The translations under genes were made by a program, and so were the position numbers. The notes under the pieces were generated by a model. It was not told where the DNA came from and made no database searches. It saw only the letters and a list, made by a program, of their open reading frames with translations. Of a stretch of 64,000 nucleotides of DNA, positions 34,786-42,782 are shown in pieces. The first letter of the stretch is position 1. Each line of letters starts with the position of its first letter. The stretch is from Verrucomicrobiaceae bacterium UBA1938 (GTDB taxonomy: Bacteria; Verrucomicrobiota; Verrucomicrobiia; Verrucomicrobiales; Verrucomicrobiaceae). The stretch spans positions 1 to 64,000 of the forward strand of contig DDFC01000011.1 of assembly GCA_002336895.1 (NCBI GenBank). The letters run 5' to 3'.

Positions 34786-35340
34786 ATGAACGAGTATCTC
34801 TGCCATGACTTCAAGACGCCGCGCACGGACACCGCGCGCCGCCTGCCCTCCACTTTCCGCGCCATCCCCATCGTCTTCTACGTGGCCCTGCTGGGCAGCG
34901 CCTACGTCATGACCATGGACTACTTCAACTACAAGAAGGCCCTGCAGCAGAAAACAGACGCCCAGGAGCGCCAGAAGGTCAGCACGGAGAAACGTGACGC
35001 CTTCAAGAGCGAAAAAGCCGACCTCGAGTCCGAGGCCACCAAGGCCGACAAGGTGGCCCAGTGGATGGAGGGCGCGCGGAACATGCAGCCCATCGCCGTC
35101 AAGATCGCACGCGCGGTGCAGCCGGACACCCGCATCACCCAGGTGGCGCTGGAGCGCAATGAGCAGGTGCCCTCCAACATCGCCCTCAGCATCCACGTCA
35201 ACGGCACCAACGTCTCCACCGAGCTGGCCGCCATCGAGGCCGCCCTGGGCCAGCTGCTTTACCGCTCCTACTCCCCGCAGCAGACCAAGAACGGAGACTT
35301 TGTGGAATACCACTCCACCCTCGTACGCCAGGCCGACTAA
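34786..35340 (+). CDS. PilN-like inner-membrane assembly protein
   Basis: A 184-residue protein: a short cytoplasmic N-terminus, one membrane segment (about residues 24-43, FRAIPIVFYVALLGSAYVM), a long charged coiled coil (about 45-100) and a periplasmic ferredoxin-like domain (RITQVALERNEQVPSNIALSI). This is the PilN/GspL C-terminal layout. It lies between the PilM-like and PilO-like genes, 15 and 18 bp away. PilN and PilO form heterodimers that link the motor to the outer-membrane secretin. Confidence 0.75.
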   Translation: MNEYLCHDFKTPRTDTARRLPSTFRAIPIVFYVALLGSAYVMTMDYFNYKKALQQKTDAQERQKVSTEKRDAFKSEKADLESEATKADKVAQWMEGARNMQPIAVKIARAVQPDTRITQVALERNEQVPSNIALSIHVNGTNVSTELAAIEAALGQLLYRSYSPQQTKNGDFVEYHSTLVRQAD

Positions 35341-35358
35341 CCCCCACGCATCCCTCGC

Positions 35359-35955
35359 ATGAATCCCAAGCAAATAGCCTGCATCGTTCTGCTGTTGATC
35401 GTCGGTGTGCTGACATACACCGCTCAGATGATCCACAAGACCGTGGCCACCACACGTGCGGAGGCCGAGGACGCGGAGACTGCCGCCACCACGGCGGAAA
35501 ACGAGCGTTCCACCGCAGAGATCGAGACCGCCGTCTTCAAGGAAGAGACCGAAGAGACACGCCGTTTCCTGCGCGCCTGGCTGCCCTCCATCGAGCACAT
35601 GCAGACCCAGCAGGAGGCGGAGCAGACCATCGAGCTCAGCCTGCGCGAGCGCGGCATCAATCTGGTGCGCTCCCGCAAAACAGAGCCCAAGTCATCCTCC
35701 GGCAACAAGCTCATCCCCAAGTCCATCATCACCACCATGACGATCGAGGAGGAGTACGCCAAGGTTCTCAACTGGCTTGGGGACATCGAGCGCCGCCTGC
35801 CCACCGCCCGCATGCGCGTGGTGCAGATCACCGGCGGCAGCACCAGTTCCCAGCTGAAAATGGAGGTGTCTTTTGAGACGCCCATCTTTGACCTCGCAGC
35901 CGCAGATGCTGACAAGAAAAAAGCCGCCGCTGCCAAGCCCGCCAAAAAATCCTAG
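35359..35955 (+). CDS. PilO/GspM-like inner-membrane assembly protein
   Basis: A 198-residue protein with an N-terminal membrane helix (IACIVLLLIVGVLTYTAQMI, about residues 5-24), an acidic coiled coil rich in Ala/Glu/Thr (about 30-75) and a periplasmic domain (ERGINLVRSRKTEP...MTIEEEYAKVLNWLGDIERR) of PilO type. The tail is Lys/Ala-rich. It directly follows the PilN-like gene. Homology is weak, so the name reflects topology and order. Confidence 0.72.
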   Translation: MNPKQIACIVLLLIVGVLTYTAQMIHKTVATTRAEAEDAETAATTAENERSTAEIETAVFKEETEETRRFLRAWLPSIEHMQTQQEAEQTIELSLRERGINLVRSRKTEPKSSSGNKLIPKSIITTMTIEEEYAKVLNWLGDIERRLPTARMRVVQITGGSTSSQLKMEVSFETPIFDLAAADADKKKAAAAKPAKKS

Positions 35956-35957
35956 CC

Positions 35958-36932
35958 ATGAACCCCGCCTGCCGACTGCTGCTCACAGGCCTGATCCTCG
36001 GGATCACGGCCGCCACAGCCCGCGCCCAGAGCTCCCAGCCTGAAAAAGAGGGGGATGAAGGAGAAAAGCGCGTGCAATACCAGCTGGTGCTCCCAGAGGA
36101 AAAAACCCCCGAAACCGTCAAGCCCGAGGAGCACAACCCCTTTGAATCCGAAAACGACGCGCTCAGCCGTCAAAACACCGGAGACACCGAGGAAAACCGT
36201 GTGCGCGAAAAGCTGCTGAAACTGCCCGTGGTGGGAGTCAATCGCGATGCCGAAGGCCGCATGCGCGTGCTGCTGGGAGACATCAGTCTCGAGACTGGCT
36301 CCGTGGTGCCTCAGGTGCTCCCGGGTCAGCTCGTGGAGCTGCGCGTGAAAAACATCACATCCGAACACATAGAACTGGCCTGGACGGAGAAGCGCATGAC
36401 CGGCCTCCCGCCCAAGCTCATGCTCATCCCCATCAACATCGCCCCGCAGGTCCGTTATGTCATGCACGGGCAGACAGAGCAGGACGCCAAAAAATCCAGG
36501 AGCGTCAACGCCAAAATGTCCCTTCCGCCACGGGATGCAGCCGCCGTCGCCAATTCCAAGCCGCAGCAGCCCGCAGCGCTGCCCGCCACCACAACCACAC
36601 AAACAGCCACGGTGCTCCCAGCCGCTGCTGCAGCCCCCGCCGGCGCGCAGCCGCCACCAGTCCCAGCTCCGGAGGCCGCGCCACCACGTGCCCAGCTCGT
36701 GGCGGATGATCCCGCCCCATTCTCCCCGCCGCGCATGACCCAGCCCGCACCGCCTGCAGCAGCCGCCACAACACCTGCCGCAGCACCCGCCCAGGCTGTG
36801 GCACAGGGTGCTGCACCAGCAGAGCAGGCGCAGCCTCAGCAGGCCCGGCAGCCGCAGACCCCGCCCCCATCGCCTGCGGTGGAGTCCGTGGTGCGCATGC
36901 TCTTTGGCAACCCCACACCCGCGCCCAAATAA
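35958..36932 (+). CDS. PilP/GspC-like periplasmic protein with long Pro/Ala-rich tail
   Basis: A 324-residue protein with a signal peptide (NPACRLLLTGLILGITAATARA). A charged segment leads to a compact beta domain at about residues 85-150 (LPVVGVNRDAEGRMRVLLGD, VVPQVLPGQLVELRVKNIT) that resembles the homology region of PilP/GspC, which contacts the secretin. The last 140 residues are extremely Pro/Ala/Gln-rich and probably disordered, perhaps spanning the cell wall. It starts 2 bp after the PilO-like gene and overlaps the next gene by 1 bp (TAATG). Confidence 0.7.
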   Translation: MNPACRLLLTGLILGITAATARAQSSQPEKEGDEGEKRVQYQLVLPEEKTPETVKPEEHNPFESENDALSRQNTGDTEENRVREKLLKLPVVGVNRDAEGRMRVLLGDISLETGSVVPQVLPGQLVELRVKNITSEHIELAWTEKRMTGLPPKLMLIPINIAPQVRYVMHGQTEQDAKKSRSVNAKMSLPPRDAAAVANSKPQQPAALPATTTTQTATVLPAAAAAPAGAQPPPVPAPEAAPPRAQLVADDPAPFSPPRMTQPAPPAAAATTPAAAPAQAVAQGAAPAEQAQPQQARQPQTPPPSPAVESVVRMLFGNPTPAPK

Positions 36933-37918
36933 TGAATTGCCGTGCACATCATCAGCCAGGAGGCTTTACCTCCGTGGAGCTCCTGCTGGTGCTGGCACTC
37001 TCCGCCATGATCCTGGGCGGCGCTGTAGTCACCTACGGCACCATCGTTCGCAGCCAGCCCAGCGTCTCCTCCATCGTCAGCGTGCCGTTGGGCAGCCAGG
37101 CCATGCTGAACTTTTACGGCAGCGCAGGCTCGTCGGTCAACACCGCCATGGCCCCTCAATACGGCGCGCTTTCCCTGGCCGAGGAGCTGCGGGAGCAGTT
37201 TCTCACTGACACGATCAGCGCCACCGCCGTCTTCTGCCTGCCGCGGGACGGGGTCAACACCTACAAGCCCTCCATGATCGTGTACGATCCCACCCAGGAC
37301 ACGGAGCTGGACACCCCGCAGAAATTCCGCTCCCACCTCATCGCACGCGCATCCGTTTCCTCCACCCTCTACCGCGACTACCGCAATCCTCTCAACGACA
37401 ACACCTCCGTGCCGCAGAATGCCAGCATCTTCGTGCTCGGCTACAGCAAATACCCCGGCTACCTCAAGGTCACCGCGCTTTACGACATCGACCTGATCAA
37501 GTTCTCGCTCAGCAGCCAGCCCATGGGCATCTACGCCTCCGTCAAACGCTACTCCGACTCCGGTGCGGCCACCATCGACTCCACGCTCAGCTACACCGGT
37601 GGGTATGATGTTTTTTATCCGCCCTCAGTCCCCAATGCCACCAGCTCCTCCCAATGGATCTCGGACGGCTTTGCCCCGCTCTTTGTCACATTCGAGCGCG
37701 CCGAGCGTCTGGCCCTGCGTGAGACCCCAGCCACCATTGACCGCTTCAAACGCGCCTACGAGCGGCCTTTTTACTTCATCTGGTGGCCTGACCCCGCCGC
37801 CCGCCATCTCGGCCCTGTGGCCAACACCTACGCCTCCTCAGACCCGCGCCAGGCCTACAACCATATGGCCGGGCGCACCTCATTCATGTTCACCGTGCCC
37901 ATGTTTCCGGCCCTCTGA
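36932..37918 (+). CDS. Pseudopilin (prepilin-type N-terminal cleavage signal)
   Basis: A 328-residue protein with a class III signal: PGGFTSVELLLVLALSAMI, cleavage after Gly-Gly, Phe at +1, Glu at +5, followed by the hydrophobic pilin helix. The remaining 290 residues show no family I can name and are longer than GspG or GspI; size and order are nearest to GspJ/PilW-type minor pilins. It overlaps the PilP-like gene by one base and is followed 6 bp later by a PilX/GspK-like gene. Confidence 0.82.
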   Translation: MNCRAHHQPGGFTSVELLLVLALSAMILGGAVVTYGTIVRSQPSVSSIVSVPLGSQAMLNFYGSAGSSVNTAMAPQYGALSLAEELREQFLTDTISATAVFCLPRDGVNTYKPSMIVYDPTQDTELDTPQKFRSHLIARASVSSTLYRDYRNPLNDNTSVPQNASIFVLGYSKYPGYLKVTALYDIDLIKFSLSSQPMGIYASVKRYSDSGAATIDSTLSYTGGYDVFYPPSVPNATSSSQWISDGFAPLFVTFERAERLALRETPATIDRFKRAYERPFYFIWWPDPAARHLGPVANTYASSDPRQAYNHMAGRTSFMFTVPMFPAL

Positions 37919-37924
37919 TCTCTC

Positions 37925-39553
37925 ATGCGCATCCGCTCACAGCATCATCTCAGCAGCCGCCGTGGCGCCCTCATGGCAGCGGCGCTCATGCTCATGGTGG
38001 TCAGCGGCATCTTTGTCACCTCCTGGGTGGTGCTCATGAGCACACGCGCCTCCCAGGTCAGCTACCTGGAGACCGTGATCGAGCGCCACGTGGGCCTGGA
38101 AAACTCCCGCCTGCTGGCCTGGCAGTGTGCAAACACTCAGGCGCTGACACCCGACAGCACCCTGGCAGGCTCCAAGGACATTCTTCTCGGCAAGAACATC
38201 GGCGGCATCAACACCAACACCGGCTGGACAAACCTCAATGTCTACACCTCCGACAGCACCCCGGGCGGCATGACCACGGTGTTTCCCTACAACTACACCG
38301 GCCCGTGCCCGGGCGTCACCTACCTCAACGTGACTCGACTGGTGCGCCCCTCCGCTGACACAGCCGGCAACATCGACGACTTCAATGCCTGGCAGTTTCT
38401 CAAGACCATGCCGCCCTTGCTCAACGGTGATGTGTTCTGCATTTACCGCAAGCCAGACAATGTGACCACCGAGCTGGACGTTTACGCCTCCGTGGGCTCC
38501 GGCAGCACCGGGCACAACGCCAGCTGGACGGTGCTGGGCCGCACCGTGCTGCATGACCCCCGCTCCCTCTTTGTGCGCAGTACGCCCAGCCCGTTGCAGC
38601 TCCCCTTCCTCACCAAATCCATCTACATCCAGTCCCCCACCAGGGTGGACCCGCCATCCATCCCCTACCCCGTCTATGGCACGGACCTCAATGGCAAGAC
38701 CCTGGTGCCCTCCAACTTGCCCGTGGTACCCAGCACCACCGGCCCCAACGACACCAGCGGCGTCAGCGACTTTAGCGGCTACCTCAATGTCATCCAGAAC
38801 AATAACAACCCGGACAACTCCCTCTGGCACTTTCAAGACCGTGAGGCCTCCTCCGGGCGCACGCCCACCATCACCATTGATGTGGAGAGCGTCTTCAACT
38901 CCTCCACCGAGGCCTACTGGATCGCAGAACAGACCACTCCCACCTACCCGCCCCCCGGCTGGCCCTCCGGCTACGACACCAAGCTGAAGGTGCTCTTCAT
39001 CAAGCTGGACAGCCAGTACCTCAAAAACATGCGCATCTACGGCGTGGTGGACCAGATCATCTTCGTCGGCCAGAGCAACGCCGTCGCCTTTGCCAATGCC
39101 GCCTACCTCAAGCCCGTGATCATCACCATCATGCCCAACGGCCCCAACGGCCGCTGGGTGCGCGATGTACGCTTTGAGCGTGAAAACAACCGCCGCCACG
39201 TCCTCGCCTTCAAAGACGACAACGGCCGCCCTGTGGAATTCTCATGGGTCAACAATCCCATCCCCCCCGGCACGGAATTCCGCTGGCGCTGCGTCCTGGT
39301 CAACGAATACCAGACCCTCATGTTCAACATGCCCTCCAACCTGACCCAGAACATCCGCTGGCTCGGAGGCGTGATGACCAACTGGACCATCAAACGCCGC
39401 GCCGCAGGCGGCAGCAACGCCAGCCGCCTGCTCTTCACCAGCGACAGCGACCCCGCCGTGCCCGCCGCCACCAACAACGGTCCGGCCTTCTCGACCTTCC
39501 TGCCCCGCGACGCTTGGCTGGAGTCCTATTTCGCCCCTGTTCCACCGCCATGA
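37925..39553 (+). CDS. PilX/GspK-like minor pilin component
   Basis: A 542-residue protein. It has a basic leader and a hydrophobic N-terminal helix (RRGALMAAALMLMVVSGIFV) typical of PilX/GspK, which often lack Glu at +5, as here. A large extracytoplasmic part follows, beta-rich with many Ser/Thr/Asn/Pro residues, without recognised enzymatic motifs. Length and position between two pseudopilin genes suggest a tip-complex component. Its stop codon overlaps the start of the next gene (ATGA at 39550-39553). Confidence 0.7.
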   Translation: MRIRSQHHLSSRRGALMAAALMLMVVSGIFVTSWVVLMSTRASQVSYLETVIERHVGLENSRLLAWQCANTQALTPDSTLAGSKDILLGKNIGGINTNTGWTNLNVYTSDSTPGGMTTVFPYNYTGPCPGVTYLNVTRLVRPSADTAGNIDDFNAWQFLKTMPPLLNGDVFCIYRKPDNVTTELDVYASVGSGSTGHNASWTVLGRTVLHDPRSLFVRSTPSPLQLPFLTKSIYIQSPTRVDPPSIPYPVYGTDLNGKTLVPSNLPVVPSTTGPNDTSGVSDFSGYLNVIQNNNNPDNSLWHFQDREASSGRTPTITIDVESVFNSSTEAYWIAEQTTPTYPPPGWPSGYDTKLKVLFIKLDSQYLKNMRIYGVVDQIIFVGQSNAVAFANAAYLKPVIITIMPNGPNGRWVRDVRFERENNRRHVLAFKDDNGRPVEFSWVNNPIPPGTEFRWRCVLVNEYQTLMFNMPSNLTQNIRWLGGVMTNWTIKRRAAGGSNASRLLFTSDSDPAVPAATNNGPAFSTFLPRDAWLESYFAPVPPP

Positions 39554-40101
39554 AGATCCAGAGATTACTACAGTGGATGACGGCGGTTGACCGTTGTTTA
39601 CAGTGGTTTGGCAAACCACCGTCAACAACCGGCAACGGAGCGCAGCGCCCTCACCAACCGTCAACCAAACGCGTAAGCGCACGCGGCTACACGCTCGTCG
39701 AGGTGCTCGCCGCCGCCGCCATCGTCTCCATGAGCGCCACCGCCATGGTCAGCCTCTCCGCCACTCTCATGCTGCAGGAGGAAATGGCGCTGCGCATCAG
39801 CGTCACGCGCAACTACCAGGAAAACGCCGTGCGCCTCTGGCAGCTGGGCCTCTCCACCGTGCAGATCACCGCGCTCATGCCCTCCCTCACGCAAAATGCC
39901 GTGCTCCAGCAGGCCATGTTTGCCAGCCCCACGCTGGTGGAAAGCGGCCAGACCACCGTCAACGGCGTGGTGATGGAGACCCTGCTCTGCACCGCCGTCG
40001 TCAACAGCTCCCAAAACCCCGGCGCCAAGAGCGCAGGCGCCTCCTACACCATCACCGCCTACCGCCCGCGCCTGGTCACTGATCTGCGCACCGCCCCCTG
40101 A
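39550..40101 (+). CDS. Pseudopilin with long leader (GspI/PilV-like)
   Basis: A 183-residue protein. The prepilin motif is ARGYTLVEVLAAAAIVSMSA, with Glu at +5, but it is preceded by an unusually long leader of about 46 residues. The leader DNA contains a 53-nt hairpin (39585-39637), so part of it may be an inserted repeat. The mature protein is about 137 residues, the usual size for GspI/PilV. It starts within the stop codon of the preceding gene. A start nearer the cleavage site, such as the TTG at 39594, is possible. Confidence 0.78.
   Translation: MKIQRLLQWMTAVDRCLQWFGKPPSTTGNGAQRPHQPSTKRVSARGYTLVEVLAAAAIVSMSATAMVSLSATLMLQEEMALRISVTRNYQENAVRLWQLGLSTVQITALMPSLTQNAVLQQAMFASPTLVESGQTTVNGVVMETLLCTAVVNSSQNPGAKSAGASYTITAYRPRLVTDLRTAP
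39585..39637. repeat. 53-nt hairpin inside the pseudopilin leader
   Basis: Two 25-nt arms (39585-39609 and 39613-39637) pair at 20 positions around a 3-nt loop, including the perfect core GTGGTTT-ggc-AAACCAC (39603-39619). It lies within the translated leader before the prepilin cleavage motif. A REP-like insertion that kept the frame would explain both the hairpin and the long leader. Confidence 0.5.
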
Positions 40102-40126
40102 GCACCTCCCCTCAGCCACACGAGCC

Positions 40127-41356
40127 ATGCTTAAAAAAGTCAAAATCACCAACGTCCACTCCGGAAAATTCACCGAAGCCCTCGTGGACACGGACACGGA
40201 TGAAAAGGCGCTCATCGGCGCCGGTGTGGCGCAGAACGAGAGCACCACCATCCAGACCATCACCGGCATCGACGAAAAGCTGCACCGCCTGACCAGCCCC
40301 AAGCCCAACACCGACGACAGCGCCGCCTTCTTTGCCGGTCTCGGGCGCTGCCTTGAGCGCAACATCTCCCTCACCAAATCCCTCCTGCTGCAGACCAACC
40401 GCGTCAAGTCGGCCACCTACAAAGGCATGATCGCCGAGGTGGTGCACGCCATCTCCGTGGGGGACAAATTCAGCGACGCCATCGCCAAATTCCCCAAGCT
40501 CTTTCCCGACGACATGCTCTCCCTCATCGTCGCGGGTGAGGAAGCCGGCCAGATGGCCAAGGTGTGCAAGCGAATCGCCGTCTCCCAAAAGAAGAGCTCC
40601 AAGATCATCAAAAAACTCAAGGGCGGCATGATTTACCCCGCCGTGGTGATCGTGCTCGGCGTGGCCGTGGTCATCGCCATGAGCTTCACGCTCGTGCCCG
40701 CCATGGCCAAGCTCTTTGCCTCCTTCAAGACTGAGCTGCCCATGGGCACCAAGGTGCTCATCGCCCTCTCAGACCTCTTCATCCACCGCCCTTACATGGC
40801 CGCACTGCCTTTTGTGGGCCTCTACTACTTCTTTGTCAACTGGGGCAGGATCAGCTCCCTGCGCCCCATGCAGGATCTGTTTCTGAAACTCCCCGCTGTG
40901 GGCGTCATCGTGCGCAAATCCGCCGCCGCCACCGGCTTCCGCACCCTGGCCATGCTGACCGAGTCCAATGTGCGCCTCACCAGCGCTCTGGACATCACCG
41001 CGCAGGCCAGCTGGCACTACCACTACAAGGAGCTCTTCATCCGCCTGAGAGAGCACATCTCCGTTGGCCGCACCCTGCATGAGGCCTTCCTCATGGAGTC
41101 CCACTGGCTGGGCCCTGATGCGCGCAACCTCTGCGGCCTCATCGAGCTGGCCTCCGAAACCGGCTCCGGCACCGAAATGCTCTCCGAGATCGCTGACGAC
41201 TACGAGGAGGATCTCGACAACCTGGCCTCCACGCTGGACAAGATGATCGAACCCCTGACCATGCTCATCCTCGGCGTCATGGTCGGCTTCCTCATCTACG
41301 CCATCTACGGCCCCATGTTCAGCCTCGGAGACGTGATCTTGAAGAAGAAAGGCTAA
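40127..41356 (+). CDS. GspF/PilC-type inner-membrane platform protein
   Basis: A 409-residue protein with two GspF domains (about residues 70-190 and 265-395). Typical signals are FFAGLGRCLERNISLTKSL, SLIVAGEEAGQMAKVCKRIA, GMIYPAVVIVLGVAVVIAM and, in the second half, LAMLTESNVRLTSALDITA and EPLTMLILGVMVGFLIYAIY. Three membrane helices are visible. It forms the platform on which the ATPase acts. It is the last gene of the operon, 25 bp after a pseudopilin gene. Confidence 0.93.
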   Translation: MLKKVKITNVHSGKFTEALVDTDTDEKALIGAGVAQNESTTIQTITGIDEKLHRLTSPKPNTDDSAAFFAGLGRCLERNISLTKSLLLQTNRVKSATYKGMIAEVVHAISVGDKFSDAIAKFPKLFPDDMLSLIVAGEEAGQMAKVCKRIAVSQKKSSKIIKKLKGGMIYPAVVIVLGVAVVIAMSFTLVPAMAKLFASFKTELPMGTKVLIALSDLFIHRPYMAALPFVGLYYFFVNWGRISSLRPMQDLFLKLPAVGVIVRKSAAATGFRTLAMLTESNVRLTSALDITAQASWHYHYKELFIRLREHISVGRTLHEAFLMESHWLGPDARNLCGLIELASETGSGTEMLSEIADDYEEDLDNLASTLDKMIEPLTMLILGVMVGFLIYAIYGPMFSLGDVILKKKG

Positions 41357-41457
41357 AGGTCCCGGCGCACGCATACGCTTTCTGGCGGAGATGGATCTTC
41401 CCGATCCGTCATGACTCGTGATTGCCTCCGCCATCCAAAGCACGCACACTTCCCTGC

Positions 41458-41794
41458 ATGCACATCCGTCCCTTCCAGCCCGAGGACGAAGCCGCCGTGA
41501 TCGAGCTGTGGCGTATGTGCGGGCTGGTGGTGCCGCAGAATGATCCGGCGCGCGGGACATCGCGGATGGATCAATTACCTGGCCGTGCATCCAGATCTCC
41601 GGCGGCAGGGGCTGGCGCGGCAGATCATGCAGCATGCAGAGGCGCTGCTGCGTGCGGCAGGCTGCCCGAAGATCAACCTCCAGGTGCGCCGCACCAACAC
41701 GGCGGTGATCGCCTTTTACAAAGAGCTGGGCTTTGCCGAGGACAATGTCCTGAGCATGGGCAAACGCCCGCAGCACGATGCCCCGCCCACGTAG
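41458..41794 (+). pseudogene. Broken YpeA-like GNAT acetyltransferase
   Basis: The first frame (ATG 41458) encodes MHIRPFQPEDEAAVIELWRM up to NDP, the start of a YpeA-type N-acetyltransferase. The rest of the family continues in another frame from about 41556: INYLAVHPDLRRQGLARQ, then AGCPKINLQVRRTNTAVIAF and LGFAEDNVLSMGKR, with a stop at 41794. Between the two parts about 30 residues expected for the central strands are missing, and the frame changes. A single internal deletion near 41545-41560 explains this. The acetyl-CoA loop (RRQGLA) survives, but no complete protein can be made. Confidence 0.8.
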
Positions 41795-41858
41795 CACTGC
41801 CAGCATGGGAAGCATGAGTGCTTGCAAAGCCGCGCCTGCCCGGGCGTTGTATGGTGCC

Positions 41859-42692
41859 ATGAAATCACTCCTGCTCCTCTGCCTGCTCTCTCTTTCCGCA
41901 CTCCGCGCCGCCGATGCGCCCTTCACCATGCCGGGGCTGAAGCAGGACATCGAGTTTGCCAAGGCTGGAGACGTGAGCCTGACGCTGGACGCCTTCACCC
42001 CGGATGGAGCGGGCCCCTTTGCCACCTGCATCCTGGTGCATGGCGGCGGCTTCACCAAGGGGGACAGGCACTCATTCATCAAACCGCTGTTTGAGCCGCT
42101 CTCGAAGGCGGGCTTCACCTGGTTCACCATCAACTACCGTCTGGCTCCGCAGCACCCGTGGCCGGCCTGTGCGGAGGATGTGCTGAATGCCATCAAGTGG
42201 GTGAAGGCGCACGCAGCGGAGTACAAGGTGGACGTAAACCGCATCGCCATCATCGGCGAATCCGCAGGCGGGCATCTCGTCTCGTGGGCTGGGGTGATGG
42301 GCGAGGGCGACACACGCGTGGCCGCCGTGGTGCCCTTTTATGCGCCGCACGATCTCGTGGTGCAGGTGCAGCGCCGCAAGGTGCTCGACCGCCTGGGCGG
42401 CCTCATCGGCATGACGGAGCTGAACGAAGCCGCGTGGCAGAAGCTGGCGGAGATCTCCCCCATGAACCACATCCGCCCGGGCCTGCCGCCCTTTCTGCAG
42501 ATCCACGGAGACAAAGATGAAACCGTGCCCATCTCCCAGAGCACGACGTTTGAGGCCAAAATGAAAGCCGCAGGCAACTCCTGTGAAACCATCACCGTGC
42601 CCGGTGGCGGCCACGGCATGGGCGGCTGGGAAAAGCTGCACTCAGACTACCAGCAGCAGCTCATCGCCTGGCTGCGCAAGACCTTGAAGTAA
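41859..42692 (+). CDS. Secreted alpha/beta hydrolase (BD-FAE/carboxylesterase-like)
   Basis: A 277-residue protein with a signal peptide (MKSLLLLCLLSLSALRAAD). The hydrolase fold has the oxyanion motif LVHGGGF, nucleophile elbow GESAGGHL, acid in IHGDKDETVP and His in PGGGHGMGG, the pattern of HSL/BD-FAE esterases. Secreted relatives remove acetyl groups from plant or microbial polysaccharides. It follows the GNAT relic and is 90 bp before a beta-helix protein that may act on a polysaccharide, so both could serve carbohydrate breakdown. Confidence 0.9.
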   Translation: MKSLLLLCLLSLSALRAADAPFTMPGLKQDIEFAKAGDVSLTLDAFTPDGAGPFATCILVHGGGFTKGDRHSFIKPLFEPLSKAGFTWFTINYRLAPQHPWPACAEDVLNAIKWVKAHAAEYKVDVNRIAIIGESAGGHLVSWAGVMGEGDTRVAAVVPFYAPHDLVVQVQRRKVLDRLGGLIGMTELNEAAWQKLAEISPMNHIRPGLPPFLQIHGDKDETVPISQSTTFEAKMKAAGNSCETITVPGGGHGMGGWEKLHSDYQQQLIAWLRKTLK

Positions 42693-42782
42693 GATTGCGC
42701 AGGCAGTGCGTGCCGCATGCCATCAGGAGCGCACAAGTCGCATTTGCCCTCTGGGCCGTGCGGCGTATCGCTGCAGGCAGCC

